Shown: in pieces, positions 41,843 to 50,072 of the stretch
Layout: each line of letters opens with the position of its first letter
How positions within the stretch are numbered: position 1 is the stretch's first letter
Origin: JAAYCI01 sp047972265
Lineage (GTDB): Bacteria > Bacillota > Clostridia > Oscillospirales > Ruminococcaceae
NCBI GenBank assembly: GCA_047972265.1
Contig: JBKEAM010000102.1
Coordinates: 1 to 64,000, forward strand
DNA: 64,000 nucleotides
Reading direction: 5' to 3'
The notes under the pieces: generated by a model
Told to the model about the DNA's origin: nothing
Databases searched by the model: none
The model's input: the letters and a program-made list of their open reading frames with translations, nothing else
Translations under genes and position numbers: made by a program

Positions 41843-42871
41843 ATGAAGAATAAACCAAACAGGCCGCGCCTAAAAGACGTTGCCCTTAATACAGGCTATA
41901 GTGTAAATACAGTATCGCGCGCACTGCGCGGTATGCAGGATATCTCGGAAGAAACACAGCAAAAGATACGTGCCGAAGCCGAAAAAATAGGCTATTACAA
42001 CAATACGCTTGCCTCCTCATTGCGTCTGGGGCATACTCACACGGTTGCGGTAATTATCCCCGACGTTTCCAACGTGTTTTTCTCATTTGCAATGGAAGAG
42101 ATAGAGCGCCGCGCGCGCGAAAAGGGATATTCTACCATCCTTCTTAATACCTCCGAAAGCGGTATTTACGAAAAAGAAGCAATCCGCACAGCTTTGCAAA
42201 AAAATGTGGACGGCATTATTTTTGGTCCATCCCAAAACTCATTTGAAAACACAAAGCTGCTGGCGGCCTCTGGCATCCCGTTTATATTATTTGCACGCCG
42301 CATTTTGGCGTTGGATACCGATTATGTTGTGGGGGATGACGTAAACGGCGGCTATGTGGCTACTAAACATTTAATCGAAAACGGGCACAAAAACATTGTT
42401 ATGCTCAATGCCTTTTCGGCTCATAACTCTGCGGCGCAAGAGCGGCAGGACGGATATGAGAAAGCATTAAAAGAGTATGGCCTGCCGCTGCAAAAAGATT
42501 TGCTTTGTCAAATATCGGCAAAAGGCAACGAAAGCGTAGAATTTTTAATTCCTTTGCTAAAAAGGCGCAAAGATGTAACCGCTATTTTTGCATATAGTGA
42601 TTTGGTTGCGTGGTCTGCTATGGGCTGCCTGCAAGAAAATGGCTATAAAATACCCGAGGATATTTCTTTGGTTGGGTTCGACAATATCCGCTCTTGCCTC
42701 AATATCCCTGTTCCGTTAACATCGGTGGATAACCACAATGCCCAGCTTGCCCAAAGCATTTGGGAGGCCCTGCTTGTAAAAATGAAAAACCCCGATACAA
42801 AAACAACCTGCCGCAAGGTAATGCCTACCGATTTATCTGTTGGTAAAACTGTAAAAAATATAAACAAGTAA
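41843..42871 (+). CDS. LacI-family transcriptional regulator (second copy)
   Basis: A 342-residue LacI-type regulator and paralogue of the one at 33886-34929. The DNA-binding head reads RPRLKDVALNTGYSVNTVSRALRGMQDISEETQQKIRAEAEKIGYYNNTLASSLRLG, and the effector domain begins VAVIIPDVSNVFFSFAMEEIERRAREKGYSTILLNTSE. The recognition helix is the same as in the other copy, so both may read the same operator family. It is divergent from mglB, whose promoter holds a TTAACGTTAA palindrome, which makes it the best candidate for that regulon. Ribosome site is weak. Confidence 0.92.
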   Translation: MKNKPNRPRLKDVALNTGYSVNTVSRALRGMQDISEETQQKIRAEAEKIGYYNNTLASSLRLGHTHTVAVIIPDVSNVFFSFAMEEIERRAREKGYSTILLNTSESGIYEKEAIRTALQKNVDGIIFGPSQNSFENTKLLAASGIPFILFARRILALDTDYVVGDDVNGGYVATKHLIENGHKNIVMLNAFSAHNSAAQERQDGYEKALKEYGLPLQKDLLCQISAKGNESVEFLIPLLKRRKDVTAIFAYSDLVAWSAMGCLQENGYKIPEDISLVGFDNIRSCLNIPVPLTSVDNHNAQLAQSIWEALLVKMKNPDTKTTCRKVMPTDLSVGKTVKNINK

Positions 42872-42876
42872 CAAAT

Positions 42877-42914
42877 AGTGCTGTGATTGGAGCAATTGTT
42901 TCCCTCACAGCACT
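42877..42914. terminator. Hairpin after second LacI gene
   Basis: AGTGCTGTGA pairs perfectly with TCACAGCACT around an 18-base loop, six bases after the stop codon. There is no strong U-tract, so it is a probable but unproven terminator. Confidence 0.5.
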
Positions 42915-42968
42915 ATAACTATAATTAGCCATTTTTGATATGCAAAACACCTAAATTTAATATTATTA

Positions 42969-42997
42969 TTGAAAAATATTAACGATAATGTTATAAT
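42969..42997 (+). promoter_or_regulatory. galM promoter with LacI-type operator in the spacer
   Basis: TTGAAA (42969-42974), 17 bases, TATAAT (42992-42997) make a strong promoter. Inside the spacer sits TTAACGATAA (42979-42988), one base from the TTAACGTTAA operator shared with mglB, xylA and the FGGY kinase gene. The remaining bases to the galM start form a leader of about 210 bases in which I see nothing specific. Confidence 0.75.
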
Positions 42998-43214
42998 CCA
43001 TTTGCTCTCGTACGATTTGTCAGCAATAAAACGCAGCCGCAAAAAATATAAAATATGCCTGCTGTCTTGCTTTTAAATATATCTGCTGATGAAAGTAAAA
43101 TAGTGTGATAAACTGAAAGAGAGCAAGCGGGCAAAAAGGCGGCCCCAATGCCCGGCACAGGCGCGCTTGCAAAAGGCTATAAAGTAAACAATTTATCATT
43201 GGAGGGGCTGTAAA

Positions 43215-44270
43215 ATGAGCATTCAAAAACAAGATTTTGGGATAACGCCAAAGGGACAGGCGGCAAGTTTATATACCATTACCAACGGCGACGGTACTTC
43301 GGTATCGCTTAGCGATTTTGGCGCCAGAATTGTAAGCATAGTGGTGCCCGATAAAAACGGTGTTTTGGGTGATGTTGCCCTTGGTTATAAAGATGCACAG
43401 GCCTATACCCAGCAGGGCCGCTACTGCGGTGCAATTTGCGGTCGGTTTGCCAACCGCCTGCGTGCTGCCCGTTTTTGTTTGGATAAAACCGAATATACCT
43501 TGGCAAAAAACGATGGAAACAACACCCTGCATGGAGGTAAAGAGGGCTACGATATGAAACTGTGGCACGCCAGCCCTTCTCCCAATGGCGATGCCATTAC
43601 CTTTAACCTATTAAGCCCCGATGGGGAAGAGGGCTACCCCGGCAACCTGATGATGACGGTTGTATATACCTTTACCAGCAACCATGCCTTAAGCATAGAA
43701 TATAAAGCTGTAAGCGATAAAGAAACCATTATCAACCTTACAAATCATGCGTATTTTAACCTACAAGGGCACAATATGGGCGTTGTAGAAAATCACCTTA
43801 TGCAAATAAATGCTTCCTTTTTTACCCCTATCGACGAAGAAATTCTTCCTACCGGAGAAATACGCCCGGTAGAAGGCACCGCTTTTGATTTTAAAAAACC
43901 AACGGCCATTGGCCTGCGTGCAGATGATGCAGATGTACAGTTGCAGCGCGCCGGAGGGTACGACCACAATTTTGTGCTGGATAAAACCGGCAGAGATGCG
44001 CTGGAGTGTGCCGCCGTTGTTACAGAGCCCAAAACAGGCCGTATAATGGAGGTTTATACCACCAAACCTGGCATCCAGCTTTACGGCGGCAATTTTATGA
44101 AAGACTTTGAAGGCAAGGACGGCGCCACCTATAACTACCGTGAGGGCTTTTGCCTCGAAACCCAGTATTTTCCAAACAGTGTAGATGTAACACATTTTCC
44201 CACTCCTGTTGTTTTGGCGGGGCAAATGTATCTGCACACCACAGAGTATCGGTTTTCTACTGTAAAATAA
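43215..44270 (+). CDS. galM: Aldose 1-epimerase (mutarotase)
   Basis: A 351-residue enzyme interconverting the alpha and beta anomers of galactose and other aldoses. Characteristic segments are LGDVALGYKDAQAYTQQGRYCGAICGRFANRL, LHGGKEGYDMKLW with the first conserved His, NLTNHAYFNLQGH with the second His, GYDHNFVLD, and the C-terminal EGFCLETQYFPNSVD with the catalytic Glu. Length is typical for GalM. SD TGGAGGGG lies before the ATG. Its promoter has a LacI-type operator. No galK or galT is nearby, so it may serve xylose, arabinose or glucose use as well. Confidence 0.94.
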   Translation: MSIQKQDFGITPKGQAASLYTITNGDGTSVSLSDFGARIVSIVVPDKNGVLGDVALGYKDAQAYTQQGRYCGAICGRFANRLRAARFCLDKTEYTLAKNDGNNTLHGGKEGYDMKLWHASPSPNGDAITFNLLSPDGEEGYPGNLMMTVVYTFTSNHALSIEYKAVSDKETIINLTNHAYFNLQGHNMGVVENHLMQINASFFTPIDEEILPTGEIRPVEGTAFDFKKPTAIGLRADDADVQLQRAGGYDHNFVLDKTGRDALECAAVVTEPKTGRIMEVYTTKPGIQLYGGNFMKDFEGKDGATYNYREGFCLETQYFPNSVDVTHFPTPVVLAGQMYLHTTEYRFSTVK

Positions 44271-44288
44271 CGCAGCATAAACCAAAAT

Positions 44289-44321
44289 AACTGCGGTAAA
44301 AATCCTTCCGCAGTTGTTTTT
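44289..44321 (+). terminator. galM terminator
   Basis: AACTGCGG pairs with CCGCAGTT around an 11-base loop and is followed by GTTTTT. It sits 18 bases past the galM stop and shortly before the next operator. Confidence 0.85.
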
Positions 44322-44330
44322 ACTTCAAAT

Positions 44331-44348
44331 AATATTAACGTTAATATT
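44331..44348. promoter_or_regulatory. LacI-type operator before the FGGY kinase operon
   Basis: Perfect 18-base palindrome AATATTAACGTTAATATT containing the TTAACGTTAA core, 33 bases before the FGGY kinase start. A possible weak promoter (TTTACT, 17 bases, TAATAT) overlaps it, so a bound repressor would cover the -10 region. Confidence 0.75.
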
Positions 44349-44381
44349 TCGATTAATCGTTATTTAAAAGGAGGAAAAGCC

Positions 44382-45890
44382 GTGCCGTATATAGGGCTGG
44401 ATGTTGGCACTTCGGGTTGTAAAGCATCGGTGGTAGATATGCAGGGCAATGTTTTGCAGCACCGGCGGTGCGAGTATGCACCAGTTTCCCCCCCTGCGGG
44501 CTATATCGAGATGGATGCCCGTTTGGTTTGGCAGGCGGTACAGCAGGTGTTAAAAGCCGTTGCTAGGCCGGATATTACGGCGCTTGCCATTGCCTCTTTT
44601 GGAGAAGCGGTGGTTTTGCTGGATGAAAACGACGAAGTGCTGGCAAACAGCATTTATTACAGCGATGTGCGCGGCACGGCAGAAGTGGCGGATTTTTTGC
44701 AGGCAATAGAGCCGGAACAGGCCCGCAAAATAACAGGCACACAGGCAAACCCCATGTATTCGGCCTGCAAGCTACTTTGGATTAAAAAACATCAGCCGGA
44801 GGTGTACGCAAAAGCAAAAAAAATAATGTTGTTTGGCGATTATATTGGCTATATGCTTACGGGTAAAAGAGTAATTGATTATTCGCTTGCCTCCCGTACC
44901 ATGTTGTTTGATGTGCAAAAAATGCAATGGTCACCCTATGTTTGCGGTGCACTAAAAATAGAGGAAAATATGTTCTCTGTACCGGTGCGCAGCGGCAGCA
45001 TTATAGGCCCTTTACTGCCTGTTATTGCGGGGCAATTGGGGTTGCCGCAAAGTGCGCTTTTGGTGGCAGGCGGGCACGATCAGGTTTTGGCAACACTGGG
45101 CGGCGGTGCGGTGGCACAGGGAGATTCTGTAGACGGAATGGGTTCCAGCGAGTGTATTTCTTTGGTTTTAAACGGGCAAGATTGGACCCCCGAAATGGCA
45201 GAACATAATTTTTGCTGTGAGCCATATGTGTTTGAAAACACCTATCTTACACTGGCGTTTAACGCTTCGTCGGGCACCAGTATGCGCTGGTACCGCGATT
45301 GTATAGAAAAAGAGCGAAAAGAAGAGTACGAAAGCCTGGGAGAAAGCCTGTATAAGCAAATGGATATGGAGTGCCCGGCAGGGCCAACCAACCTGCTTTT
45401 TTTGCCCCATGTTGGGGGCAGTGGTACGCCGTATCTTGATTCTTCTATGGGCGGGGCAGTGGTGGGCCTGCGGGTTAATACCACCAAGCAAGAAATTTTT
45501 AAAGCGGTTATGGAGGGCGTTTGCTTTGAAATGCAGTGGAATGTAGAGCTGCTGCAAAAGTGCAAATTAAATTTAAGGGAGATAACCGCAGTGGGCGGGG
45601 GCGCCAATTCTGCCGTTATGATGCAGATAAAGGCCGATGTAATGAACCGGCGTATTCAAATATTACAAGAGAGCGAAACAGGAACAATAGGGCTGGCGCT
45701 GCTTTGTGCCTATGCCATGGGGGATATAAAAGATTTGGCTTTGGCGGCTAAATCTTTGGCAAAAAAAGCAGCCCAGTACACGCCAAACCCGCAAAACGCA
45801 AAAATATACGCGCAAAAAATGGGGCAGTACCGCAGGGTGTATCCTGCGATGAAAACAATATATGCAGACGAAAACAAAACGGGAGGATAG
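44382..45890 (+). CDS. FGGY-family carbohydrate kinase, substrate unknown
   Basis: A 502-residue sugar kinase of the xylulokinase/gluconokinase superfamily. The first phosphate loop is YIGLDVGTSGCKASVVD; YYSDVRGTAEV, the catalytic region VAGGHDQVLATLGGG with Asp, and a second GGGANSAVMMQIKADVMNRRI follow. It is clearly different from the XylB in this window. GTG start with GGAGG upstream. It opens a cluster with a FucI-like isomerase, a DUF4432 epimerase-like protein and a PfkB kinase, so it probably phosphorylates the ketose made by that isomerase. L-ribulose, L-fuculose or another ketose are all possible. Confidence 0.85.
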   Translation: MPYIGLDVGTSGCKASVVDMQGNVLQHRRCEYAPVSPPAGYIEMDARLVWQAVQQVLKAVARPDITALAIASFGEAVVLLDENDEVLANSIYYSDVRGTAEVADFLQAIEPEQARKITGTQANPMYSACKLLWIKKHQPEVYAKAKKIMLFGDYIGYMLTGKRVIDYSLASRTMLFDVQKMQWSPYVCGALKIEENMFSVPVRSGSIIGPLLPVIAGQLGLPQSALLVAGGHDQVLATLGGGAVAQGDSVDGMGSSECISLVLNGQDWTPEMAEHNFCCEPYVFENTYLTLAFNASSGTSMRWYRDCIEKERKEEYESLGESLYKQMDMECPAGPTNLLFLPHVGGSGTPYLDSSMGGAVVGLRVNTTKQEIFKAVMEGVCFEMQWNVELLQKCKLNLREITAVGGGANSAVMMQIKADVMNRRIQILQESETGTIGLALLCAYAMGDIKDLALAAKSLAKKAAQYTPNPQNAKIYAQKMGQYRRVYPAMKTIYADENKTGG

Positions 45891-45894
45891 GAAG

Positions 45895-47295
45895 ATGAAA
45901 AAACTCACATTCGCATTGTATTTTGGTAACCGTGGATTTTTTCCGGGGGAATTGATTGACGCTGCGCGTAAGGACTTGCGCGCGGCCTGCGCGGCGGTAG
46001 GGGCCGATACCATTGAGATGGATGCATCCCTTACACGCTTTGGCGCGGTAGAAACCATGGCCGAGGGCCGGATTTACGCAAACTTTTTAGAAGAAAACCG
46101 CGGCAAGTTTGATGGTGTTATTCTTTCTTTGCCAAACTTTGGAGACGAAAATGGCGCAACGGTTGCCCTGCAGGATGCAGGCGTACCTATTTTATTGCAG
46201 GCTTATCCCGATGAGTTTGGCCTGATGGATTTTAACCATCGCAGAGACTCTTTTTGCGGCAAACTTTCTATTGCCGATGTATTCCGTCAAAACAACATTA
46301 AGTTTACAGTAATGGAGCCGCATACCTGCCACCCGGCATCAAAAGAGTTTAACCGTCAGCTTACCACCTTTGCGCAAACCTGTGCCATTGTTAAAAAAAT
46401 GCGCCGCTTTAATGTGGGGGCAATTGGCGCGCGTACCACTGCTTTTAAAACCATCCGTTACGATGAAATTGCCATGGCTAAGGTAGGCATTAACTGCGAA
46501 ACAATGGATCTTACCCAGTTTTTTGCCGAAATGCATGCCGTAGATACAACTTCGGCCGAGTTTAAAGACGCCTGTACCATGATTGCTTCTACAGCCGATT
46601 ATTCTCAATTGCCTCAAGAGCAGATGGAAGCGCAGGCAAGGCTTTATGTTGCAGTACGTAAACTGTCTAAAGATTATTATTTAGATGCGCTTGCACTGCG
46701 CTGCTGGAACGAAATGCAGGCCGAGTTTAAAATTGCCCCCTGCTCTATTATGGGCATTTTGGGCAGCGAAGAACTGCCCGTAGCCTGCGAGCTGGACGTT
46801 TGCAACGCTATCTCTATGGCTATTTTGCAGGCCGCGTCGGGTTCTTCTCCCATTTGTATGGACTGGAACAATAACTATGGGGACGATCCCGACAAATGCA
46901 TTCTTTTCCACTGTGGGTCTGTTCCGCCCGATATGATGACAGATAAGGGCGAAGTTATTTCGCACAAAATGCTGGATAAAGGGCATGATGGGCATGTTGC
47001 TTGGGGCTGTAACCAGGGCCGTGTAAAACCGGCACCCATGACCTATCTTTCGGCTAAAACCGAAAACGGAAAACTGTCTTTTTATATGGGCGAGGGCGAA
47101 ATGACAGATGATCCCATCGAAGCCGCTTTCTTTGGCTGTGCGGGTGTGGCGCATATTCCCGGTTTGCAGCGTGTGCTGAAAGGCATTTGCACAGAGGGTT
47201 TCCGCCACCATGTAAGCCTTACCCTTGCGCATGTGCAGGACGCAGTGCTGGAAGCTTGCGGCAACTACCTCGGCTACGATATAGTACAACTGTAA
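45895..47295 (+). CDS. L-fucose/L-arabinose isomerase family protein
   Basis: A 466-residue member of the FucI/AraA superfamily (COG2407 type). Metal and active-site candidates are the Glu and Asp of GSEELPVACELDVCNAISMAILQ near residue 290-300 and the His of ILFHCGSVPPD near residue 335; SSPICMDWNNNYGDDPDK and GRVKPAPMTYLSAKTENGKL are family-style segments. ATG 45895 follows GGGAGG and fits MKKLTFALYFGNRGFFPGE. It is shorter than classical FucI (about 590), so the substrate is likely different from L-fucose. It follows the FGGY kinase gene by four bases. Confidence 0.8.
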   Translation: MKKLTFALYFGNRGFFPGELIDAARKDLRAACAAVGADTIEMDASLTRFGAVETMAEGRIYANFLEENRGKFDGVILSLPNFGDENGATVALQDAGVPILLQAYPDEFGLMDFNHRRDSFCGKLSIADVFRQNNIKFTVMEPHTCHPASKEFNRQLTTFAQTCAIVKKMRRFNVGAIGARTTAFKTIRYDEIAMAKVGINCETMDLTQFFAEMHAVDTTSAEFKDACTMIASTADYSQLPQEQMEAQARLYVAVRKLSKDYYLDALALRCWNEMQAEFKIAPCSIMGILGSEELPVACELDVCNAISMAILQAASGSSPICMDWNNNYGDDPDKCILFHCGSVPPDMMTDKGEVISHKMLDKGHDGHVAWGCNQGRVKPAPMTYLSAKTENGKLSFYMGEGEMTDDPIEAAFFGCAGVAHIPGLQRVLKGICTEGFRHHVSLTLAHVQDAVLEACGNYLGYDIVQL

Positions 47296-47305
47296 CAAAC
47301 ACCGC

Positions 47306-47337
47306 AAAAGGAGGATGTAAAAGCATCCTCCTTTTTT
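47306..47337 (+). terminator. Terminator after the isomerase gene
   Basis: AAAAGGAGGATG pairs with CATCCTCCTTTT around a six-base loop and runs into six T, ten bases past the isomerase stop. The following genes at 47571 may thus have their own promoter or depend on read-through. Confidence 0.9.
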
Positions 47338-47570
47338 GCTATTTGCAGGGTGACAAAATGTTCCTTTTGGGTATACCTGCGCGCCAAACAATGGTAGAAT
47401 ATGTGTGTTGTAAATTTTATGTCTATTTGCCAAAACAAAGGCGTTGTGGCTTAATTCGACAATTTGTTTAAGGGCACCTGCATGTCTTCTTAAATAAAAG
47501 GCGTCACCTTAAAAATATAAGGCAGCCCGGCTGTTTTATGCCGGCGGCCTATTTAAAAGGAGAGAGTAAA

Positions 47571-48569
47571 GTGGTAGAAAGGTATATCGGACATCCCACC
47601 CAGTTGTATGGTGTAGAAGAGCACCGCCTGGTAGGGGGCAAAGGCGATGGAATGCGTTTGTTGGAAGTAAAAAACGGCAGAGGCATTGCGTTTACCATAG
47701 CGTCAGACCGCTGTGCGGACATTTCCCGGCTTTCTTTAGATGGTGTTAACTACGGATTTTTTGCGGCCAACGGTTATGTTGCCCCCACCTATTACGATGA
47801 TAAGGGAACAGGCTGGCTAAAAGGATTTACCGCCGGTTTTTTAACCACCTGCGGCCTTTTGGCCGTGGGCTCGCCCACGGTAGATGAGGGAGAAGAACTT
47901 CCCCTGCATGGTGCCATAGGCAATATCCCGGCCGAAAATATCTACTGGGATATGGACGATGAAAAAATATGGGTAAAAGCAACTATCCGGCATGCGGGCA
48001 TTTTTGCCCAAAAGCTTATTTTAACAAGAACCATCTCCTGCTCGCTGCACAGCAACGAGATTACCATTGAGGACAGCATTAAAAATGTGGGAGACACCCA
48101 AAGCCCATTAATGATTTTGTATCATATGAACATGGGCTACCCCTTGTTAAGCGAAGATGCCGAGCTGTATATCCCCTCCCAGTCGGTAGTACCGCGCAAC
48201 GAGCGTGCGGCAGAAGATTTGGACACATGGAACAAGGTGATTGCACCACAGGATAAGTTTGAAGAGCAGTGCTATTACCATCAGTTTGCGGGTAAAACAC
48301 AGGCCGGTATTTATAACCATAAGGTGCAAAAAGGCCTGTTGATTGGCTATGATGCAGACGCTTTGGATTGCTTTACCGAGTGGAAAATGATGGGCGTAAA
48401 AGATTATGTAATGGGGCTGGAGCCCGGCAACTGCTACCCCGACGGGCGCGATGTAATGCGCCAGCAGGGCAAGCTTAAATTTATAAACCCCGGCCAAGAA
48501 GTAAAATATGCCATCCATCTTTCGCTGTATAACAGCGAGCAGGACTGGAAAAACGGGCAAAACAAATAA
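47571..48569 (+). CDS. DUF4432 aldose-epimerase-like protein
   Basis: A 332-residue protein of the galactose mutarotase-like fold, matching the DUF4432 family. Telling segments are SDRCADISRLSLDGVNYGFF near residue 45, FTAGFLTTCGLLAVGSP, and GEELPLHGAIGNIPAENIYWD near residue 115, with MILYHMNMGYPLLSEDAELYIPSQ later. GTG 47571 is chosen since GGAGAG lies seven bases before it; an ATG 33 bases upstream lacks a ribosome site. It probably converts sugar anomers feeding the adjacent isomerase and kinases. Reaction not established. Confidence 0.8.
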   Translation: MVERYIGHPTQLYGVEEHRLVGGKGDGMRLLEVKNGRGIAFTIASDRCADISRLSLDGVNYGFFAANGYVAPTYYDDKGTGWLKGFTAGFLTTCGLLAVGSPTVDEGEELPLHGAIGNIPAENIYWDMDDEKIWVKATIRHAGIFAQKLILTRTISCSLHSNEITIEDSIKNVGDTQSPLMILYHMNMGYPLLSEDAELYIPSQSVVPRNERAAEDLDTWNKVIAPQDKFEEQCYYHQFAGKTQAGIYNHKVQKGLLIGYDADALDCFTEWKMMGVKDYVMGLEPGNCYPDGRDVMRQQGKLKFINPGQEVKYAIHLSLYNSEQDWKNGQNK

Positions 48570-48593
48570 AACCAATTATAAAGGAGAACAAAA

Positions 48594-49745
48594 ATGCCGG
48601 TGCAAAAAAAAGTGGTGATTGCGGGGCATGTATGCCTAGATATTACGCCTGTTTTTGGCAATAGCGCGGCAGGGCTAAAGCGGGAGGATATATTTTCTCC
48701 GGGCAAGCTTACCCAAACCGAAGGGATTGATATCCATACAGGGGGCGCGGTGGCAAACTCTGGGCTGGCCTTAAAAAAAATGGGTGTAGATGTTGCGTTA
48801 ATGGGTAAAGTGGGCGAGGATGAACTTGGCCGTATGCTGCGCCATATTATAAAAGGTTACGATGCCGATGGTGATATGATACGTTCGGAGGATTCTTCTA
48901 CCTCTTACAGTATTGTATTAGCCCCTCCGGGTATGGATAGGATTTTTTTACATTATCCCGGTGCCAACGATACCTTTTGCCTGCAAGATTTAAATATGGA
49001 AAAAATAAAGCAGGCGGCGCTGTTCCATTTTGGGTACCCTCCGCTGATGAAAAAAATGTACCAAAACCAGGGCAAAGAGTTGCAGGATATGTTTGCCGCC
49101 ATCCAAAAAGAGGGGGTTGCCACCTCGTTAGATTTGGCTGCGGTAGACGAATCCTCCGATGCGGGAAAGCAGGATTGGAAGAATATCCTTGTATCCACAC
49201 TGCCCTATGTAGATTTTTTTGTGCCCAGCGTAGAAGAATTGGGCTTTATGCTAAACAAAAGCCTGTATGACGAATGGCAAAGCCGTGCCAATGGCGAGGA
49301 TGTAACCAAGTTTATTTCGGTAGAAAAAGACGTAAAACCCTTTGCCCAGCAATTGTTGGATATGGGCGCAAAAGCAGTGCTTATTAAATGCGGTGCGGCG
49401 GGCATGTACTATAAAACCTCAGGACAAGACAAAATGCGCCTCTTGTGCGCCCAGCTTAATCTTTCGCTAGAGGATTGGAGCGACAAAGAAGGTTTTGAAA
49501 AAAGTTATGTGCCAGATCAGGTGTTGTCCGGCACTGGGGCTGGCGATACCACCATTGCGGCGTTTTTAGCGTCAATTATGCGGGAGTATCCGCTGCAAAA
49601 AAGTGTAAGCCTTGCGGCGGCGCAGGGGGCCAGTTGTGTATCTTCTTACGATGCATTGGGCGGCCTTAAAACGCTGGATGAGCTTCAGGCCCGTATAGAC
49701 AGCGGGTGGGAAAAACAAGACCTCCTCTCTAAACAATACAATTAA
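48594..49745 (+). CDS. PfkB-family carbohydrate kinase
   Basis: A 383-residue kinase of the ribokinase/PfkB family. Family signature one is IHTGGAVANSGLALKKMGVDVALMGKVGEDELG near residue 45-75, and signature two is DQVLSGTGAGDTTIAAFLASIM near residue 300, with the catalytic Asp in GAGDT. It is longer than ribokinase (about 310), with an insert around residues 210-290. It follows the DUF4432 gene by 24 bases. With the FGGY kinase it may add a second phosphate to a sugar, as in the tagatose or fuculose routes, but no aldolase is encoded here. Strong terminator follows. Confidence 0.85.
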   Translation: MPVQKKVVIAGHVCLDITPVFGNSAAGLKREDIFSPGKLTQTEGIDIHTGGAVANSGLALKKMGVDVALMGKVGEDELGRMLRHIIKGYDADGDMIRSEDSSTSYSIVLAPPGMDRIFLHYPGANDTFCLQDLNMEKIKQAALFHFGYPPLMKKMYQNQGKELQDMFAAIQKEGVATSLDLAAVDESSDAGKQDWKNILVSTLPYVDFFVPSVEELGFMLNKSLYDEWQSRANGEDVTKFISVEKDVKPFAQQLLDMGAKAVLIKCGAAGMYYKTSGQDKMRLLCAQLNLSLEDWSDKEGFEKSYVPDQVLSGTGAGDTTIAAFLASIMREYPLQKSVSLAAAQGASCVSSYDALGGLKTLDELQARIDSGWEKQDLLSKQYN

Positions 49746-49752
49746 ATAATAC

Positions 49753-49793
49753 GCACAACCCCCCAATATAGTTGCTATATTGGGGGGTTGTGC
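49753..49793. terminator. Long perfect hairpin after the PfkB gene
   Basis: A perfect 19-pair stem (GCACAACCCCCCAATATAG with its complement) and a three-base loop, eight bases past the stop codon. Such a stem without a T-run can still end transcription; it marks the boundary between the sugar island and the molybdenum-enzyme region. Confidence 0.65.
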
Positions 49794-49928
49794 TAAAATA
49801 CGGATAGACTATAAGTCTGCTGGGCTCCTGCCCATAAATGGTACGGTTTGGCAGTAAAAAAGGCCTGTGGCATACAGTGCATTTCGGTAATTGTTATCGA
49901 AAATGCTGATTTTTGCTATACAATTTTG

Positions 49929-49954
49929 GCGATATATTTTATAAAATATAACGC
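49929..49954. promoter_or_regulatory. ModE-like inverted repeat upstream of the xanthine dehydrogenase operon
   Basis: GCGATATATTTTA is followed at once by TAAAATATAACGC, an inverted repeat with 12 of 13 positions matching. The CG-TATAT...ATATA-CG shape recalls ModE boxes of proteobacteria. It lies 119 bases before the first subunit gene, and a ModE-type regulator gene sits at the other end of the operon. The rest of 49794-50072 is AT-rich; a TATAAT at 49975-49980 is a possible -10 without a good -35. Confidence 0.6.
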
Positions 49955-50072
49955 ACATAAGAGCGAAGGGAATGTATAATATAGTAAAAAGTAGGATTTA
50001 TTATTGGGTCTATTTTTGGCAAGATGCATAAGTTATAGGCTTTACATTCACGATATTCGGGGGGAGAAGTAA

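Noticed and set aside
49794..50072. Purine or molybdenum-cofactor riboswitch before the xanthine dehydrogenase operon
   Set aside because: I could not match the conserved core elements of either class; only the inverted repeat stands out.
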